From assembly GCA_016432265.1 (NCBI GenBank), contig CP066681.1:1390342-1454341 (forward strand): a stretch of DNA of 64,000 nt, written 5' to 3'. The DNA is from Micavibrio aeruginosavorus. Its GTDB lineage: Bacteria; Pseudomonadota; Alphaproteobacteria; Micavibrionales; Micavibrionaceae. A program made the position numbers and the translations under genes. The notes beneath the pieces were generated by a model. That model ran no database searches. It was not told the DNA's origin and saw only the letters and a program-made list of their open reading frames with translations. Positions 37,713-48,061 of this stretch are shown piece after piece. How positions within the stretch are numbered: the stretch's first letter is position 1; each line of letters starts with the position of its first letter.

Positions 37713-38743
37713 TGGAACTGGTAACGGATTTCTTTTCTGGGTTGGGTTTTCCACAGTGGCTGGCGATGGCGAGCGCTTCCGCGCTGCAGATCATCGCTTT
37801 TCTTCTGGTAGTGGCCTTAAGTGTGGCTTTCGTCGTCTATGGCGAGCGCAAGATATTGGGAGCGATGCAGCGTCGCCAGGGCCCGGCGATGGTCGGCCCC
37901 TTCGGGTTGTTGCAGTCTTTTGCCGACTTGCTGAAGCTGATGGGCAAGGAGACGATTATCCCTACGCAGGCCAACCGGCCCGTTTTCGTGCTGGCGCCGA
38001 TTTTGATGCTGGTGATGGCGTTTACCGCCTGGGCCGTTATTCCGGTCAATGCGCAATGGGTGATCGCCGATATCAATGTCGGGATTTTGTACCTGTTCGC
38101 GATTTCATCGATGGGCGTCTATGGCGTGATCATGGCGGGATGGGCTTCAAATTCACGCTATGCTTTTCTGGGGGGGTTGCGCTCGGCTTCGCAGATGGTC
38201 TCTTACGAAGTTTCGATGGGCCTGATTATCGTCTGCGTCCTGCTGGTGGCGGGTTCGCTGAACCTTTCGGATATCGTGATGGCCGACCGGCCCGTCTGGG
38301 TGCAGATCATGCTGTTGCCGATGCTGGGGGTTTTCCTGGTGTCCATTCTGGCGGAAACTAACCGTTGCCCGTTCGACTTGCCGGAGGGTGAATCCGAACT
38401 TTCGGGCGGGTTTATGGTCGAATATTCCGGCGTTTTGTTCACGCTCTTCTTCCTGTCCGAATACGCCAATATGGTGCTGATGTCGGCGATGACAACGGTG
38501 CTCTTCCTCGGGGGATGGCTGCCGCCTTTTGGTGTCGAGGCTCTGGCTTTCGTGCCGGGTGTGATCTGGTTCGCGCTGAAGGTCTGCCTGATCCTCTTCT
38601 TCTTCATCTGGGTGCGGGGCACATTGCCGCGCTACCGTTATGACCAGTTGATGCGGCTGGGCTGGAAGGTTTTCCTGCCGTTTACACTGCTGTGGGTCAT
38701 GGTCGTCGCCGGATCGCTTTTGGTTTTTGACGCATTACCATGA
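37712..38743 (+). CDS. nuoH: NADH-quinone oxidoreductase subunit H
   Basis: NuoH (343 residues) is the eight-helix membrane subunit next to the quinone site. It has [20 protein letters not shown] and [16 protein letters not shown]. The start overlaps the nuoG stop by one base; the stop overlaps the next small gene (ATGA). Confidence 0.97.
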   Translation: MELVTDFFSGLGFPQWLAMASASALQIIAFLLVVALSVAFVVYGERKILGAMQRRQGPAMVGPFGLLQSFADLLKLMGKETIIPTQANRPVFVLAPILMLVMAFTAWAVIPVNAQWVIADINVGILYLFAISSMGVYGVIMAGWASNSRYAFLGGLRSASQMVSYEVSMGLIIVCVLLVAGSLNLSDIVMADRPVWVQIMLLPMLGVFLVSILAETNRCPFDLPEGESELSGGFMVEYSGVLFTLFFLSEYANMVLMSAMTTVLFLGGWLPPFGVEALAFVPGVIWFALKVCLILFFFIWVRGTLPRYRYDQLMRLGWKVFLPFTLLWVMVVAGSLLVFDALP

Positions 38744-38985
38744 TGCTGGCGCAGATACTGGAAAAAGCTGCCAACGATAACGCCGTGGCGGCGGTAAGGA
38801 CGACCTCGGGTCTGGCGCTATTGTTTAACGATTGCGCTTCGGAAAGGTGGGGGCGCCGCACTATATTGCGGGATTTCTTCACCAATCAGGGGCCGCGCTT
38901 CCGGCCGTTCTTTATGAGAACGACGCGGCACAGGCGGGCAGGGATAGGGCGGAGCGCCTATCCGGCTTTTAAAAGCGACAGATAA
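38740..38985 (+). CDS. 81-residue hypothetical protein coupled to nuoH
   Basis: The ATG overlaps the nuoH stop by 4 bp. The protein is basic in its second half ([12 protein letters not shown], then [11 protein letters not shown]) with no signal peptide or transmembrane helix. It starts [19 protein letters not shown]. No family recognised. The overlap favours a real gene, but the sequence alone does not prove it. Confidence 0.5.
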   Translation: MMLAQILEKAANDNAVAAVRTTSGLALLFNDCASERWGRRTILRDFFTNQGPRFRPFFMRTTRHRRAGIGRSAYPAFKSDR

Positions 38986-39037
38986 GGAAAGATCGCTTAG
39001 AATATAAATAACAAGAGCAAAACAGGGATGGATAATC

Positions 39038-39792
39038 ATGCTCGTCAGTCTTTACCCGTGCTTGCGCGAGCGGGCCAATTTTTTCTTTAGCGGCCTGACT
39101 CGCAAGTCTTGCACGCATGAAAATATTCGTGATCTTTTTGCTGCGGCGGTTAAAAAACACAAGGGCGTGGCTATTTCCGAGGATTGGCATGGCCGTTATG
39201 CATATCCCCTGATGATGGCAGAGATGATGCCGGTATGGGCGCGCATGAATGTGTCACGCTTCTATACGGAAATGGTGCCTGCCACAAAGCAAGCTTTGCT
39301 GGATGCGTGGCAGCAGGGCGGCAACCAAAAAGCGGTGACCGATTATTTTGATACGCAGTTTCAAGGGTACTCCAAGAAGATGTGGGCACATTACTGGTTG
39401 ATGTTGCAGGCGGCGCATGAAAACGGCATCGCATTGTCGGTGTCGATAAGCCGGAAATCATTTCCGGCTATGGCGCTCATTTCGATGCGCCGTTCAAAAC
39501 AATGCATTGGGAGAAAATCGTCAGCGAAGATCAGAAGACAGCCGGCGACGATGAGAAGTTTGTCGTTTATGGTGGAGAGGCTCATCTCACGGATATGGGC
39601 GGAGCGCTGAAAGGCATACACCAGCATCTCGATATCCCCCGCATACTGATGCAGCAGGGGCCTTATTCAATCGCGAGCCATCCGTTGGATAAAAGACCGT
39701 CTTTTGTGGTGCGGATTCCTCCCGCGCCTGGGCAGGATACCCCCTCGCGGGAACGCAATGTCAGGAATCAGCCGGTTACATGGGGCGTTTGA
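39038..39792 (+). pseudogene. Frameshifted TIKI/ChaN-like protein gene
   Basis: From ATG 39038 the frame reads about 130 meaningful residues (GVAISEDWHGRYAYPLMMAE, later KKMWAHYWLMLQAAHENGIA) and then turns into nonsense. The next frame, from about 39433, continues smoothly: IVGVDKPEIISGYGAHFDAP, then VYGGEAHLTDMGGALKG. A one-base deletion within GCATTGTCGG (39431-39440) explains the break. ExxH near the start and YGGEAHL near the end resemble the two metal-binding motifs of TIKI/ChaN proteins, but the family call is tentative. It lies between nuoH and nuoI. Confidence 0.6.
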
Positions 39793-39848
39793 TCTTTTGC
39801 CGGTTTGCCTTTATGATCGGGCCAGATTGCTTTTATGAGGCGCGTAGA

Positions 39849-40331
39849 ATGCTTGCACAATTTGCCAATTCTTTTCTTTTGACCGAAATCGTCAAGGGCA
39901 TGTCTTTGACGTTCAAGTACATGTTTAAGCCGCGCGTCACTATCAACTACCCCTTTGAAAAAGGGCCGATCAGCCCCCGGTTCCGTGGTGAACATGCGTT
40001 GCGCCGCTATCCTAGCGGGGAAGAGCGTTGCATCGCTTGCAAACTCTGCGAGGCCGTATGCCCGGCGCAGGCGATTACCATCGAAGCCGAACCGCGCAAT
40101 GATGGTTCCCGCCGCACGACCCGGTACGATATCGACATGACCAAGTGCATTTATTGCGGGTTGTGTCAGGAGGCTTGCCCGGTGGATGCGATTGTCGAGG
40201 GGCCGAATTTCGAGTTCGCTACCGAGACTCGGGAGGAGTTGTATTACAACAAGGACAAGCTGCTGCTGAACGGCGACCGCTGGGAAGCGCAAATCGCCGC
40301 CAATCTCGCCACCGACGCGCCTTATCGTTGA
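39849..40331 (+). CDS. nuoI: NADH-quinone oxidoreductase subunit I
   Basis: NuoI (160 residues) carries two 4Fe-4S clusters: [16 protein letters not shown] and [29 protein letters not shown] is typical of the TYKY type. GAGG lies upstream of the ATG at 39849; the longer frame upstream has no family similarity. There is a gap to nuoJ that holds two unrelated genes. Confidence 0.96.
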   Translation: MLAQFANSFLLTEIVKGMSLTFKYMFKPRVTINYPFEKGPISPRFRGEHALRRYPSGEERCIACKLCEAVCPAQAITIEAEPRNDGSRRTTRYDIDMTKCIYCGLCQEACPVDAIVEGPNFEFATETREELYYNKDKLLLNGDRWEAQIAANLATDAPYR

Positions 40332-40443
40332 TTGTCTTCGTATAGGGGCTTTCCCGGATTTTCACGAATGCGGCTTATTTGACAGCTGCCGCGGCATTTA
40401 TTATTGTCATAATTCAAATCAGGTTTCTGGCAGGTGGATGATA

Positions 40444-40947
40444 ATGCAGGATACTCAGGGGCGGCAGGAATTTGATCGACCATCTCGCGCTGCCCGTTGG
40501 GCGATAGCAGCCATTACCGGGGCGATTTTGGCTATACCATTGGCGATCACAGCTTATGTTTTCAACAGGGAGACAGGTAACCTGCTATTTAATAGTGATT
40601 TTTCTTCAATCTTGAAAAAGGAACCTACGCGGGACGAGCAGATCGCTCAGCAGGCATATGATTCCTATCTGATGGGGATGGGCTATCTTGGGGGCAAGAC
40701 CTATAGTTTTGCCATTCCTGAGCGGTTAAAAGGCGAGCATGACCACAATGAGTTTGGCTATTTTTCCTACAATCTGGCGACGATGCAGCTATGCGAACAC
40801 TGGAAAGAAAATACTATATGTCGCAATGGGTTAGAGCTTGATCCTCAAGTTCGCCATAAGATAGAGGATAGCATATGCGCAGTAGCGCGTGAAAGAGATG
40901 ATTATCTCTTTGCCTGGAAATATTGCAGACCGCGTGTAATCGCTTAG
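40444..40947 (+). CDS. Membrane-anchored hypothetical protein, 167 residues
   Basis: The start ATG at 40444 has AGGTGG at suitable spacing; ATG 40438 is too close to it. One hydrophobic helix (about 22-43) is followed by a probably periplasmic domain with three Cys (MQLCEHW, TICRNG and SICAVA) plus a last Cys near the C-terminus (YCRPRV), so two disulfides are possible. No family recognised. Its end overlaps convergent pagL by 4 bp. Confidence 0.65.
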   Translation: MQDTQGRQEFDRPSRAARWAIAAITGAILAIPLAITAYVFNRETGNLLFNSDFSSILKKEPTRDEQIAQQAYDSYLMGMGYLGGKTYSFAIPERLKGEHDHNEFGYFSYNLATMQLCEHWKENTICRNGLELDPQVRHKIEDSICAVARERDDYLFAWKYCRPRVIA

Positions 40948-41444
40948 TTGCCTGAAACCCAGCTTAGCGGGAAGTAATAGTTCAGGCTCAGGATTTCAGT
41001 GCCGGGATTGCGGTCGTCCAGGCTGGCGTTGGAAATATGGGCCAGGCCGCCGCTGAGTCGGGAGCCGTTGTCAAAGTTATACCCCAGCTCCAGTTGGCTG
41101 CGAAATTCGACAACATGGCCGAGATCCTTGCCGCCACCGTCGCTATAGAGCCCGGCGCCCAGGCTGGGGGTCAGCGTCCATTCAGGAGAGAGGTTAAGGT
41201 CGCCGTAGAATCCACCCAACGCATAAACCGCTCCGTCTGTAGTGACATGGCCGCCGACAAACGGTTTTACCTCCCAAAAACAAGGAGTTGCAGCGCGATA
41301 TTCAACCCGGAAATCAGCGGCTTCGTCTTCGTCGAATACGTCATAATAACCCACACCCACACCCAGCATGCCATCGCCAGCCTGCGCGGGCAGAGGGGCA
41401 AAATAGATCAAGGCGGCAGTTGCCAGCAGCAAAGCAGTTTTCAC
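40944..41444 (-). CDS. pagL: Lipid A 3-O-deacylase (PagL family)
   Basis: PagL removes the 3-O acyl chain from lipid A in the outer membrane. The 166-residue protein has a signal peptide ending LPAQAG, then alternating beta-strand segments of an eight-strand barrel. The active-site block HISNASLDDRNPGTE gives His136, Ser138 and Glu150, with the same spacing as the Pseudomonas triad. It is encoded opposite to the nuo genes. The 41445-41658 gap upstream must hold its promoter and that of nuoJ; no strong hexamers stood out. Confidence 0.85.
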   Translation of the reverse strand: MKTALLLATAALIYFAPLPAQAGDGMLGVGVGYYDVFDEDEAADFRVEYRAATPCFWEVKPFVGGHVTTDGAVYALGGFYGDLNLSPEWTLTPSLGAGLYSDGGGKDLGHVVEFRSQLELGYNFDNGSRLSGGLAHISNASLDDRNPGTEILSLNYYFPLSWVSGN

Positions 41445-41658
41445 GGTGAATATCCTTCCGGGGTATGTGGGGGCGTAGTCAATCCGGTCAGCATTGTGAC
41501 CTTTCCATAGAAAAAATCAATAGGATAACTTCTTAATAAAACGGAGATTTTAGACGTTTTTTTATGCCGGGGGCGCTTGCGGAAGGGGGCCGGACATATT
41601 AGAACAGTGCCGGGCGGTCTTCGCCCGTTCGACTCCATAATAGCAGGCATAGAGTATC

Positions 41659-42264
41659 ATGTTTGAGGCCTTGGCTTTCTACGTTTTTGCAAGCGTTCTG
41701 GTGGCAAGCGCGCTGATGGTGATCACGGCGCGCAACCCCGTTCATTCCGTCCTTTTCCTCATTCTATCCTTCTTTAACGCAGCAGGGTTATTCGTTCTGC
41801 TCGGGGCTGAATTCATTGCCATGATTCTGGTCATCGTCTATGTCGGGGCTGTGGCGGTGCTTTTTCTGTTCGTCGTCATGATGCTGGATATCAGTTTTGC
41901 GGATTTGCGCAAGGGCGCGATGCAATATGTGCCGGTCGGACTGATCGCGGGCGGAATTTTGCTGCTGGAGCTGATTTCGATTTTCGCAGCGTGGCAGTTT
42001 TCACCGGAAGCATCCAAAAACGCCGCTGCGCCGACGCCCGAAGGGGTTGAGAACACCGTGGCCTTAGGTCGCCTGATCTATACGGATTACGTCTTTGCGT
42101 TTCAGGCAGCAGGCATGGTGCTGCTGGTGGCGATGATTGGCGCGATTGTCCTGACCCATCGCCAGCGCCCGGATGTCCGGCGGCAAAAAGTCTCCGCGCA
42201 GAATGCCCGCCGTCCCGAAGATGTGCTGGAAATTCAGAAGATTTCATCGAACTCGGGAGTTTAG
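41659..42264 (+). CDS. nuoJ: NADH-quinone oxidoreductase subunit J
   Basis: NuoJ (201 residues, five helices) has [20 protein letters not shown] and [20 protein letters not shown], the unusual pi-bulge helix of the coupling path. The C-terminal tail is charged ([10 protein letters not shown]). It is 2 bp ahead of nuoK. Confidence 0.95.
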   Translation: MFEALAFYVFASVLVASALMVITARNPVHSVLFLILSFFNAAGLFVLLGAEFIAMILVIVYVGAVAVLFLFVVMMLDISFADLRKGAMQYVPVGLIAGGILLLELISIFAAWQFSPEASKNAAAPTPEGVENTVALGRLIYTDYVFAFQAAGMVLLVAMIGAIVLTHRQRPDVRRQKVSAQNARRPEDVLEIQKISSNSGV

Positions 42265-42266
42265 GG

Positions 42267-42578
42267 ATGCTGGAAATCGGTCTTTCACACTATCTGAGCC
42301 TTGCCGCCATCCTGTTTACGCTGGGTGTCTTCGGCATCTTTTTGAACCGTAAGAATGTCATCGTCATATTGATGTCGATCGAACTGATGCTGCTGGCGGT
42401 CAATATCAACCTGGTCTCGTTCTCTTCCTTTCTGAATGATCTGGCCGGACAGGTTTTCGCCATGTTCGTTTTGACCGTGGCCGCCGCCGAAGCCGCCATC
42501 GGCCTTGCCATTCTGGTTATTTTCTTCCGCAACCGCGGCAGTATAGCGGTTGAAGATATTTCAACATTAAAAGGCTAA
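42267..42578 (+). CDS. nuoK: NADH-quinone oxidoreductase subunit K
   Basis: NuoK (103 residues, three helices) has the membrane-embedded glutamates in [14 protein letters not shown] and [13 protein letters not shown]. It is related to the MrpC antiporter subunit. Confidence 0.96.
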   Translation: MLEIGLSHYLSLAAILFTLGVFGIFLNRKNVIVILMSIELMLLAVNINLVSFSSFLNDLAGQVFAMFVLTVAAAEAAIGLAILVIFFRNRGSIAVEDISTLKG

Positions 42579-42588
42579 GGAGATTTCT

Positions 42589-42819
42589 ATGGTTGATTTG
42601 AATGCTGCCAGAACCGCGAAAAACGAACTCGCGCAGGCTTTGATGGGTAAATTCAACGGCTTGGTGAACGGCATTGGCATTGGGAAAGACGGTCAGGATT
42701 ATTGTGTCCATGTAGGCCTGCTCCGCCCGCCATCGGTTCAGGAAAAGAGCTCTTTGCCGGCACAACATAACGGCGTTCAAGTTAAATACGATGTCACAGG
42801 GCCTGTCGTCGCTTTTTAA
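42589..42819 (+). CDS. 76-residue unknown protein between nuoK and nuoL
   Basis: AAGGAGA sits just upstream of the ATG. The protein reads VDLNAARTAKNELAQALMGK, then GIGIGKDGQDYCVHVGLL and LPAQHNGVQVKYDVTG. The G-I-G-I-G then LP...GV.V pattern resembles a small alpha/beta unit found at the start of some bacterial trypsin-like proteins, but no protease part is present. It is cytoplasmic and co-transcribed with nuoK and nuoL. Function unknown. Confidence 0.65.
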   Translation: MVDLNAARTAKNELAQALMGKFNGLVNGIGIGKDGQDYCVHVGLLRPPSVQEKSSLPAQHNGVQVKYDVTGPVVAF

Positions 42820-42834
42820 TCTATGTAGGTAATA

Positions 42835-44991
42835 ATGGAACTTCTTGCTGTATTTCCTTCGCTGATCGCCTTCCTGATTGCTTTTCTTTTCGGCAAGCAG
42901 ATTACCGACAAGGGGTGTCAGTTTGCCACTTGCGCCGCCGTGATCGTCGCCGCGTTCGTATCCTGCGTCCTCTTTTTTGATGTGGCGCTGGCGGGGCATC
43001 CCCGCGTCGTGCCGTTGGCGAACTGGATCGTCTCGGGTGATTTTTCTGCAGGCTGGACGCTGCGGATCGATCAACTGACCGTGGTGATGATGTGCGTCAT
43101 CAACATCGTTTCGGCATGCGTTCATGTCTATTCAGTCGGCTATATGAGTCACGATCCGGCCAAGGGGCGTTTTATGTCCTATCTGGCCTTGTTTACCTTT
43201 GCGATGCTAATGCTGGTGACTTCCGATAATCTGTTGCAGTTGTTCTTCGGCTGGGAAGGCGTGGGGCTGGCGTCCTATCTGCTGATCGGGTTCTGGAATC
43301 ACAAGCCTTCGGCCAATGCTGCCGCGGTGAAGGCCTTCATTGTCAACCGCGTGGGCGATTTTGGGCTGGCTTTGGGCACGATGGCCATATTCGTGATCTT
43401 TGGCACGATCAGTTACGAGGGGATATTCGAGAAAGCTCCGGATCTGGCGGATATGACGTTCATGTTCCTGGGGTTTGAAGTGCATGCACTGACGCTGGTT
43501 TGTCTGTTGCTGTTCATGGGGGCTGTCGGCAAGTCGGCGCAGTTGGGTTTGCACACATGGCTGCCGGACGCCATGGAAGGCCCGACGCCCGTTTCCGCCC
43601 TGATCCATGCTGCCACGATGGTGACGGCAGGCGTCTTTCTGGTGGCGCGTTTTTCGCCGGTCTTTGAATACGCGCCTGATGCCTTGATGGTGGTCACAGT
43701 CGTCGGCGCGACGACGGCGTTCGTCGCGGCCACGATCGGACTCACGCAGTTCGATATCAAACGGGTAATCGCTTATTCCACCATGTCGCAACTGGGCTAT
43801 ATGTTCTTTGCGCTCGGCGTGTCGGCTTACGGCGCTGCGATGTTCCACCTGATGACGCACGCCTTCTTCAAGGCGCTGCTGTTCTTAGGCGCCGGTTCGG
43901 TCATTCACGCGATGTCCGATGAGCAGGACATGCGCAAGATGGGCGGTATCTGGAAGATGATCCCCACGACTTACGTCATGATGTGGATCGGCTCGCTGGC
44001 GCTGGCGGGGATTCCGTTCTTTGCCGGGTATTATTCCAAGGATATGATCCTTGAGGCTGCTTTTGCCGACAATACATGGTTCGGCAATTACGCGTTCTGG
44101 ATGGGGATCGCGGCCGCGCTGATGACGGCCTTCTATAGCTGGCGTTTGATCCTGATGACTTTCCACGGCAAGCCGCGCGCCGATGAGCATGTCATGGCTC
44201 ATGTTCATGAATCGCCTTCAATCATGCTTTCACCGTTGGTCGTGCTGGCATCGGGAGCCTTGGTCGCGGGTTATGTTTTCTATACCCCGTTTGTGGGGGG
44301 GGCATCGCATGGTGGCCCCGTTCACCATGTTGAAGTGCAGGGCAATGAAGTCACTTTCACCGAGGGAGGAATCCCGACCGATGAACATGATCAATCCGAT
44401 GAAAAGAAGATGGAGCATGATGCCGGTCATGAAGGGGGTACTCATGACGATGAATCCGCGGCACCAGAAACCGCCAAAGGACACAGCGCTGCTGACGAGG
44501 AAGGCGAGATCGCCGTTTTCGGGCGCCACCAATTCTGGGGGCAGAGCCTGAAAGTACTGCCGGAGAACGATACGATCGAAGCAGGCCACCACGTGCCGAC
44601 ATGGGTCAAGCTGTTGCCGGTGGTTGTCGGCGCTCTGGGCATATTCTTTGCCTATGTGGTTTATATGTGGCGTGAGGGGACGGCCGGGAAAATTGCCCAG
44701 ATATTTGCGCCGCTGCACCGCCTGTTCTTCAATAAATGGTTTTTTGATGAAATCTATGACCGGTTTTTCGTGCAGCGCGCCTTCCGCTGGGGGCGTTTCT
44801 TCTGGAAATCGGGCGACGGCGCCATCATCGACCGCATGGGGCCGGACGGATTTTCTTCGTTGTCGCGGCGTCTGGGTGCTGCGCTGAGCCGCGCTCAGTC
44901 CGGTTATATGTATCAATATGCCTTTATTATGATGGTGGGGTTGATCGGCTTGATTTCCTGGCTGATCTATCGCGTCACTGTCGGGCTATAA
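42835..44991 (+). CDS. nuoL: NADH-quinone oxidoreductase subunit L
   Basis: NuoL (718 residues) is the distal antiporter-like proton-pumping subunit with a lateral helix. FFGWEGVGLASYLLIGFW and HTWLPDAMEGPTPVSALIHA are the family hallmarks. Between about residues 486 and 560 there is a loop very rich in His, Asp and Glu (HVEVQGNE, then DEKKMEHDAGHEGGTHDDE), longer than in E. coli. The last helices follow this loop. Confidence 0.96.
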   Translation: MELLAVFPSLIAFLIAFLFGKQITDKGCQFATCAAVIVAAFVSCVLFFDVALAGHPRVVPLANWIVSGDFSAGWTLRIDQLTVVMMCVINIVSACVHVYSVGYMSHDPAKGRFMSYLALFTFAMLMLVTSDNLLQLFFGWEGVGLASYLLIGFWNHKPSANAAAVKAFIVNRVGDFGLALGTMAIFVIFGTISYEGIFEKAPDLADMTFMFLGFEVHALTLVCLLLFMGAVGKSAQLGLHTWLPDAMEGPTPVSALIHAATMVTAGVFLVARFSPVFEYAPDALMVVTVVGATTAFVAATIGLTQFDIKRVIAYSTMSQLGYMFFALGVSAYGAAMFHLMTHAFFKALLFLGAGSVIHAMSDEQDMRKMGGIWKMIPTTYVMMWIGSLALAGIPFFAGYYSKDMILEAAFADNTWFGNYAFWMGIAAALMTAFYSWRLILMTFHGKPRADEHVMAHVHESPSIMLSPLVVLASGALVAGYVFYTPFVGGASHGGPVHHVEVQGNEVTFTEGGIPTDEHDQSDEKKMEHDAGHEGGTHDDESAAPETAKGHSAADEEGEIAVFGRHQFWGQSLKVLPENDTIEAGHHVPTWVKLLPVVVGALGIFFAYVVYMWREGTAGKIAQIFAPLHRLFFNKWFFDEIYDRFFVQRAFRWGRFFWKSGDGAIIDRMGPDGFSSLSRRLGAALSRAQSGYMYQYAFIMMVGLIGLISWLIYRVTVGL

Positions 44992-45024
44992 GCAGGCGGA
45001 GTACAGGAGTACAAGAGAGTAATC

Positions 45025-46617
45025 ATGGTTGATTTTCCGATACTGTCACTGATGACCTACCTGCCGCTGGTGGGGGCTTTGTTCGTCATGATGATCCGGG
45101 GCGAACCCGGCTTGGTGGCGCGCAATGCCCGTTTCGCGGCGCTGTACACCTCGATGTTTACATTTGCCCTGGCGTTTTACATGATGGTCAAGTTCGACCC
45201 GGCGAACGCCGATTTCCAGTTCGTGGAAAAGCATGTCTGGTTCGATAACCTGAAAATTTCCTATCACATGGGCGTCGACGGTATTTCGATGTTCTTCGTC
45301 GTCCTGTCGGCTTTCCTGACGCCTGTCTGTATTCTTGCCAGTTGGAATTCGATAGAAAACCGGGTCAAGGAATACATGGTCGCTTTCCTCGCGCTGGAAA
45401 CCTTCATGATCGGCACTTTCTGCGCCCTCGATACCGTATTGTTCTATGTGTTTTTCGAAGCCGTGCTGATCCCGATGTTCCTGATTATCGGGATATGGGG
45501 AGGCGCGCGCCGGGTTTATTCCGCCTTCAAGCTGTTCCTTTATACATTGCTGGGATCGGTTTTGATGCTGGTCGCGATCCTGACCCTTTATTTTCAGGCG
45601 GGAACCACGGACATCCCGACATTGATGGCGAACCCGGTGGCGCGCGATCTGCAGATGTGGTTGTGGCTGGCTTGCTTCGCGAGCTTCGCCGTCAAAATGC
45701 CGATGTGGCCGGTACATACATGGTTGCCAGATGCCCACGTCGAAGCGCCGACGGCAGGTTCCGTCATTCTGGCGGGCGTACTGCTGAAGATGGGCGGATA
45801 CGGCTTTCTGCGGTTTTCCCTGCCGATGTTTCCAGAAGCGTCGGCGCATTACGCCGACCTGGTGTTCTGGCTGTCTATCATTGCGATTATCTACACCTCA
45901 CTGGTGGCGCTGGTGCAGGAAGACATGAAAAAAATGATCGCCTACTCCTCGGTGGCGCATATGGGCTTTGTCACGCTTGGGATATTTACCGCGACGACGC
46001 AAGGCGTTGAAGGCGGCATCTTCCAGATGATCAGCCATGGGGTTATTTCCAGTGCGCTCTTCTTGTGCGTGGGGGTGGTTTATGACCGGCTGCATACTCG
46101 CGAGATCGGCCGTTATGGCGGCTTGGTCAAGAATATGCCGAAATATGCGACTGTTTTCATGCTGATGATGCTGGGCTCTGTCGGCCTGCCGGGCACGTCA
46201 GGATTCGTAGGCGAATTTTTAAGCCTTCTGGGTGCGTTCAAAGTAGACACCGTCGTGGCTCTGTTCGCCACAACCGGTGTCGTGCTGGGCGCGGCTTATA
46301 TGCTGGTTCTCTATCGCCGCGTTGTTTTCGGCCCGCAGGTGAACGAGGATGCCGCGGCGCTGCCTGATCTGGACAAGCGCGAGATGATGATTTTCCTGCC
46401 GTTTGTCGTGCTGGTAATCTGGCTCGGTGTGGCGCCGGGCTATGTGATGGAGCGCGTATCGCCCTCGGTCGATAAACTACTGACCCAGTATCAGGGGCAC
46501 CTGACATCTGCTGCGGAAGCGCAGGCGCCGGTGGAGAGCGCGCAAGAAGGCGACACAGAACAAAACCCGGCGGCTGATGTCTCGCTGCCGATGCCGGAGG
46601 CACAGACTGATGAATAA
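45025..46617 (+). CDS. nuoM: NADH-quinone oxidoreductase subunit M
   Basis: NuoM (530 residues) is the second antiporter-like subunit. [37 protein letters not shown] and [11 protein letters not shown] are diagnostic. The C-terminus has a Glu/Ala-rich tail after the last helix. Its stop lies inside the nuoN start region (ATGAATAA). Confidence 0.96.
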   Translation: MVDFPILSLMTYLPLVGALFVMMIRGEPGLVARNARFAALYTSMFTFALAFYMMVKFDPANADFQFVEKHVWFDNLKISYHMGVDGISMFFVVLSAFLTPVCILASWNSIENRVKEYMVAFLALETFMIGTFCALDTVLFYVFFEAVLIPMFLIIGIWGGARRVYSAFKLFLYTLLGSVLMLVAILTLYFQAGTTDIPTLMANPVARDLQMWLWLACFASFAVKMPMWPVHTWLPDAHVEAPTAGSVILAGVLLKMGGYGFLRFSLPMFPEASAHYADLVFWLSIIAIIYTSLVALVQEDMKKMIAYSSVAHMGFVTLGIFTATTQGVEGGIFQMISHGVISSALFLCVGVVYDRLHTREIGRYGGLVKNMPKYATVFMLMMLGSVGLPGTSGFVGEFLSLLGAFKVDTVVALFATTGVVLGAAYMLVLYRRVVFGPQVNEDAAALPDLDKREMMIFLPFVVLVIWLGVAPGYVMERVSPSVDKLLTQYQGHLTSAAEAQAPVESAQEGDTEQNPAADVSLPMPEAQTDE

Positions 46618-48061
46618 CTTCAATCCTGTAGAATTTTCCGCTGTTTTCCCTGAGCTGTTTATGGCGGTTGCCGCCATGGTGCTGCTGGTGGCCGGAGCCG
46701 TACGCGGCAACGGGCTGACGGCTTTCATCAGTTGGTCAGTACTGGCGACCTTTGCGATTACGGCCATGTTTCTGCTCGGGATCGACTGGGATAGCCGCAC
46801 GGTAATGGGGGATATGTTCCGCATGAACCCGTTCACCGGCTTTATCAAGCTTCTGATCCTTGCGGGCCTGGGCGCGACCACTGCGCTTTCGGTGCGTTAC
46901 CTTTATGAAGAGGCGATGGCACGTTTTGAATACCCGATTTTGATCCTGCTGGCGGGCTTGGGTATGATGATCATGGTTTCAGCCAATAACCTGCTGACCT
47001 TGTATGTGGGGCTGGAATTGCAATCGCTGTCCTTATACGTGCTGGCGGCTTTCCGCCGCGACAATGCCCGTTCATCTGAAGCGGGACTTAAATATTTCGT
47101 GCTGGGCGCGCTGGCTTCAGGGATGCTGCTCTTCGGGGTTTCTTTGGTCTATGGCTTCGCCGGAACGATCGATTATTCCGCAATCGGCGGAAGCCTCGCT
47201 ACCTTCGACGGCATGCCCGTGGGCTTTATGGTCGGGATGGTGTTTGTATTGGTCGGGATTGCTTTCAAGATTTCAGCGGTGCCGTTCCATATGTGGACGC
47301 CCGATGTTTATGAAGGCGCACCGACATCAGTGACGGCGTTTTTTGCGCTGGTGCCGAAAATCGCGGCGATTGCCGTTCTCATGCAATTGCTCTACGGCCC
47401 TTTCGGCGGATTGAGCGCGCACTGGCAGCAAATTATCTGGTTCCTGGCCGTGGCGTCGATGATATGGTCGGCGCTGGCTGGCCTGGTGCAGAACAATATC
47501 AAGCGCCTGATGGCCTATAGCTCGATCGGGAATATGGGGTATGCACTGGTGGGCCTCATTACAGGGACGCCGCAAGGCGCGTCAGCCGTAGTCGTCTATA
47601 TGACGATCTACATGATTATGACAGCTGGCGTGTTCGCCATTATCATGTGCATGCGCCGGGGCGAGCGCGCGGTTGAGTCTATTGACGATTTGGCGGGGCT
47701 GTCGCGCACCAGCCCATTGCTGGCCTATGCCATGGCGATTTTACTCTTCTCGATGAGCGGTATTCCGCCGCTGGCCGGATTCTTTGGCAAGCTTCTGGTG
47801 TTTCAGGCCGCGATCGGGCAAGGTTTCTATACGTTGGCGGTGATCGGGGTTATTTGCTCGGTCGTGGCGGCTTATTATTATTTGCGCATCATCAAGGTCA
47901 TGTTCTTTGATGAGGCGGCAGAACCCTTCGACCGTCAGATGGCGTTTGCCAAACGCGCAGTGATCGCCCTGAGCGTTATCTTTGTCCTGTTCTTCATCCT
48001 GAAGCCAAATATGCTGGTCGACACGGCCCGCCATACGGCGAGCGCTTTGTTCTCCGGATGA
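46610..48061 (+). CDS. nuoN: NADH-quinone oxidoreductase subunit N
   Basis: NuoN (483 residues) is the third antiporter-like subunit. [15 protein letters not shown] and [20 protein letters not shown] are diagnostic. The ATG at 46610 overlaps the nuoM stop by 8 bp. The stop overlaps birA by 4 bp, so birA is transcribed with the nuo genes. Confidence 0.96.
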   Translation: MNNFNPVEFSAVFPELFMAVAAMVLLVAGAVRGNGLTAFISWSVLATFAITAMFLLGIDWDSRTVMGDMFRMNPFTGFIKLLILAGLGATTALSVRYLYEEAMARFEYPILILLAGLGMMIMVSANNLLTLYVGLELQSLSLYVLAAFRRDNARSSEAGLKYFVLGALASGMLLFGVSLVYGFAGTIDYSAIGGSLATFDGMPVGFMVGMVFVLVGIAFKISAVPFHMWTPDVYEGAPTSVTAFFALVPKIAAIAVLMQLLYGPFGGLSAHWQQIIWFLAVASMIWSALAGLVQNNIKRLMAYSSIGNMGYALVGLITGTPQGASAVVVYMTIYMIMTAGVFAIIMCMRRGERAVESIDDLAGLSRTSPLLAYAMAILLFSMSGIPPLAGFFGKLLVFQAAIGQGFYTLAVIGVICSVVAAYYYLRIIKVMFFDEAAEPFDRQMAFAKRAVIALSVIFVLFFILKPNMLVDTARHTASALFSG

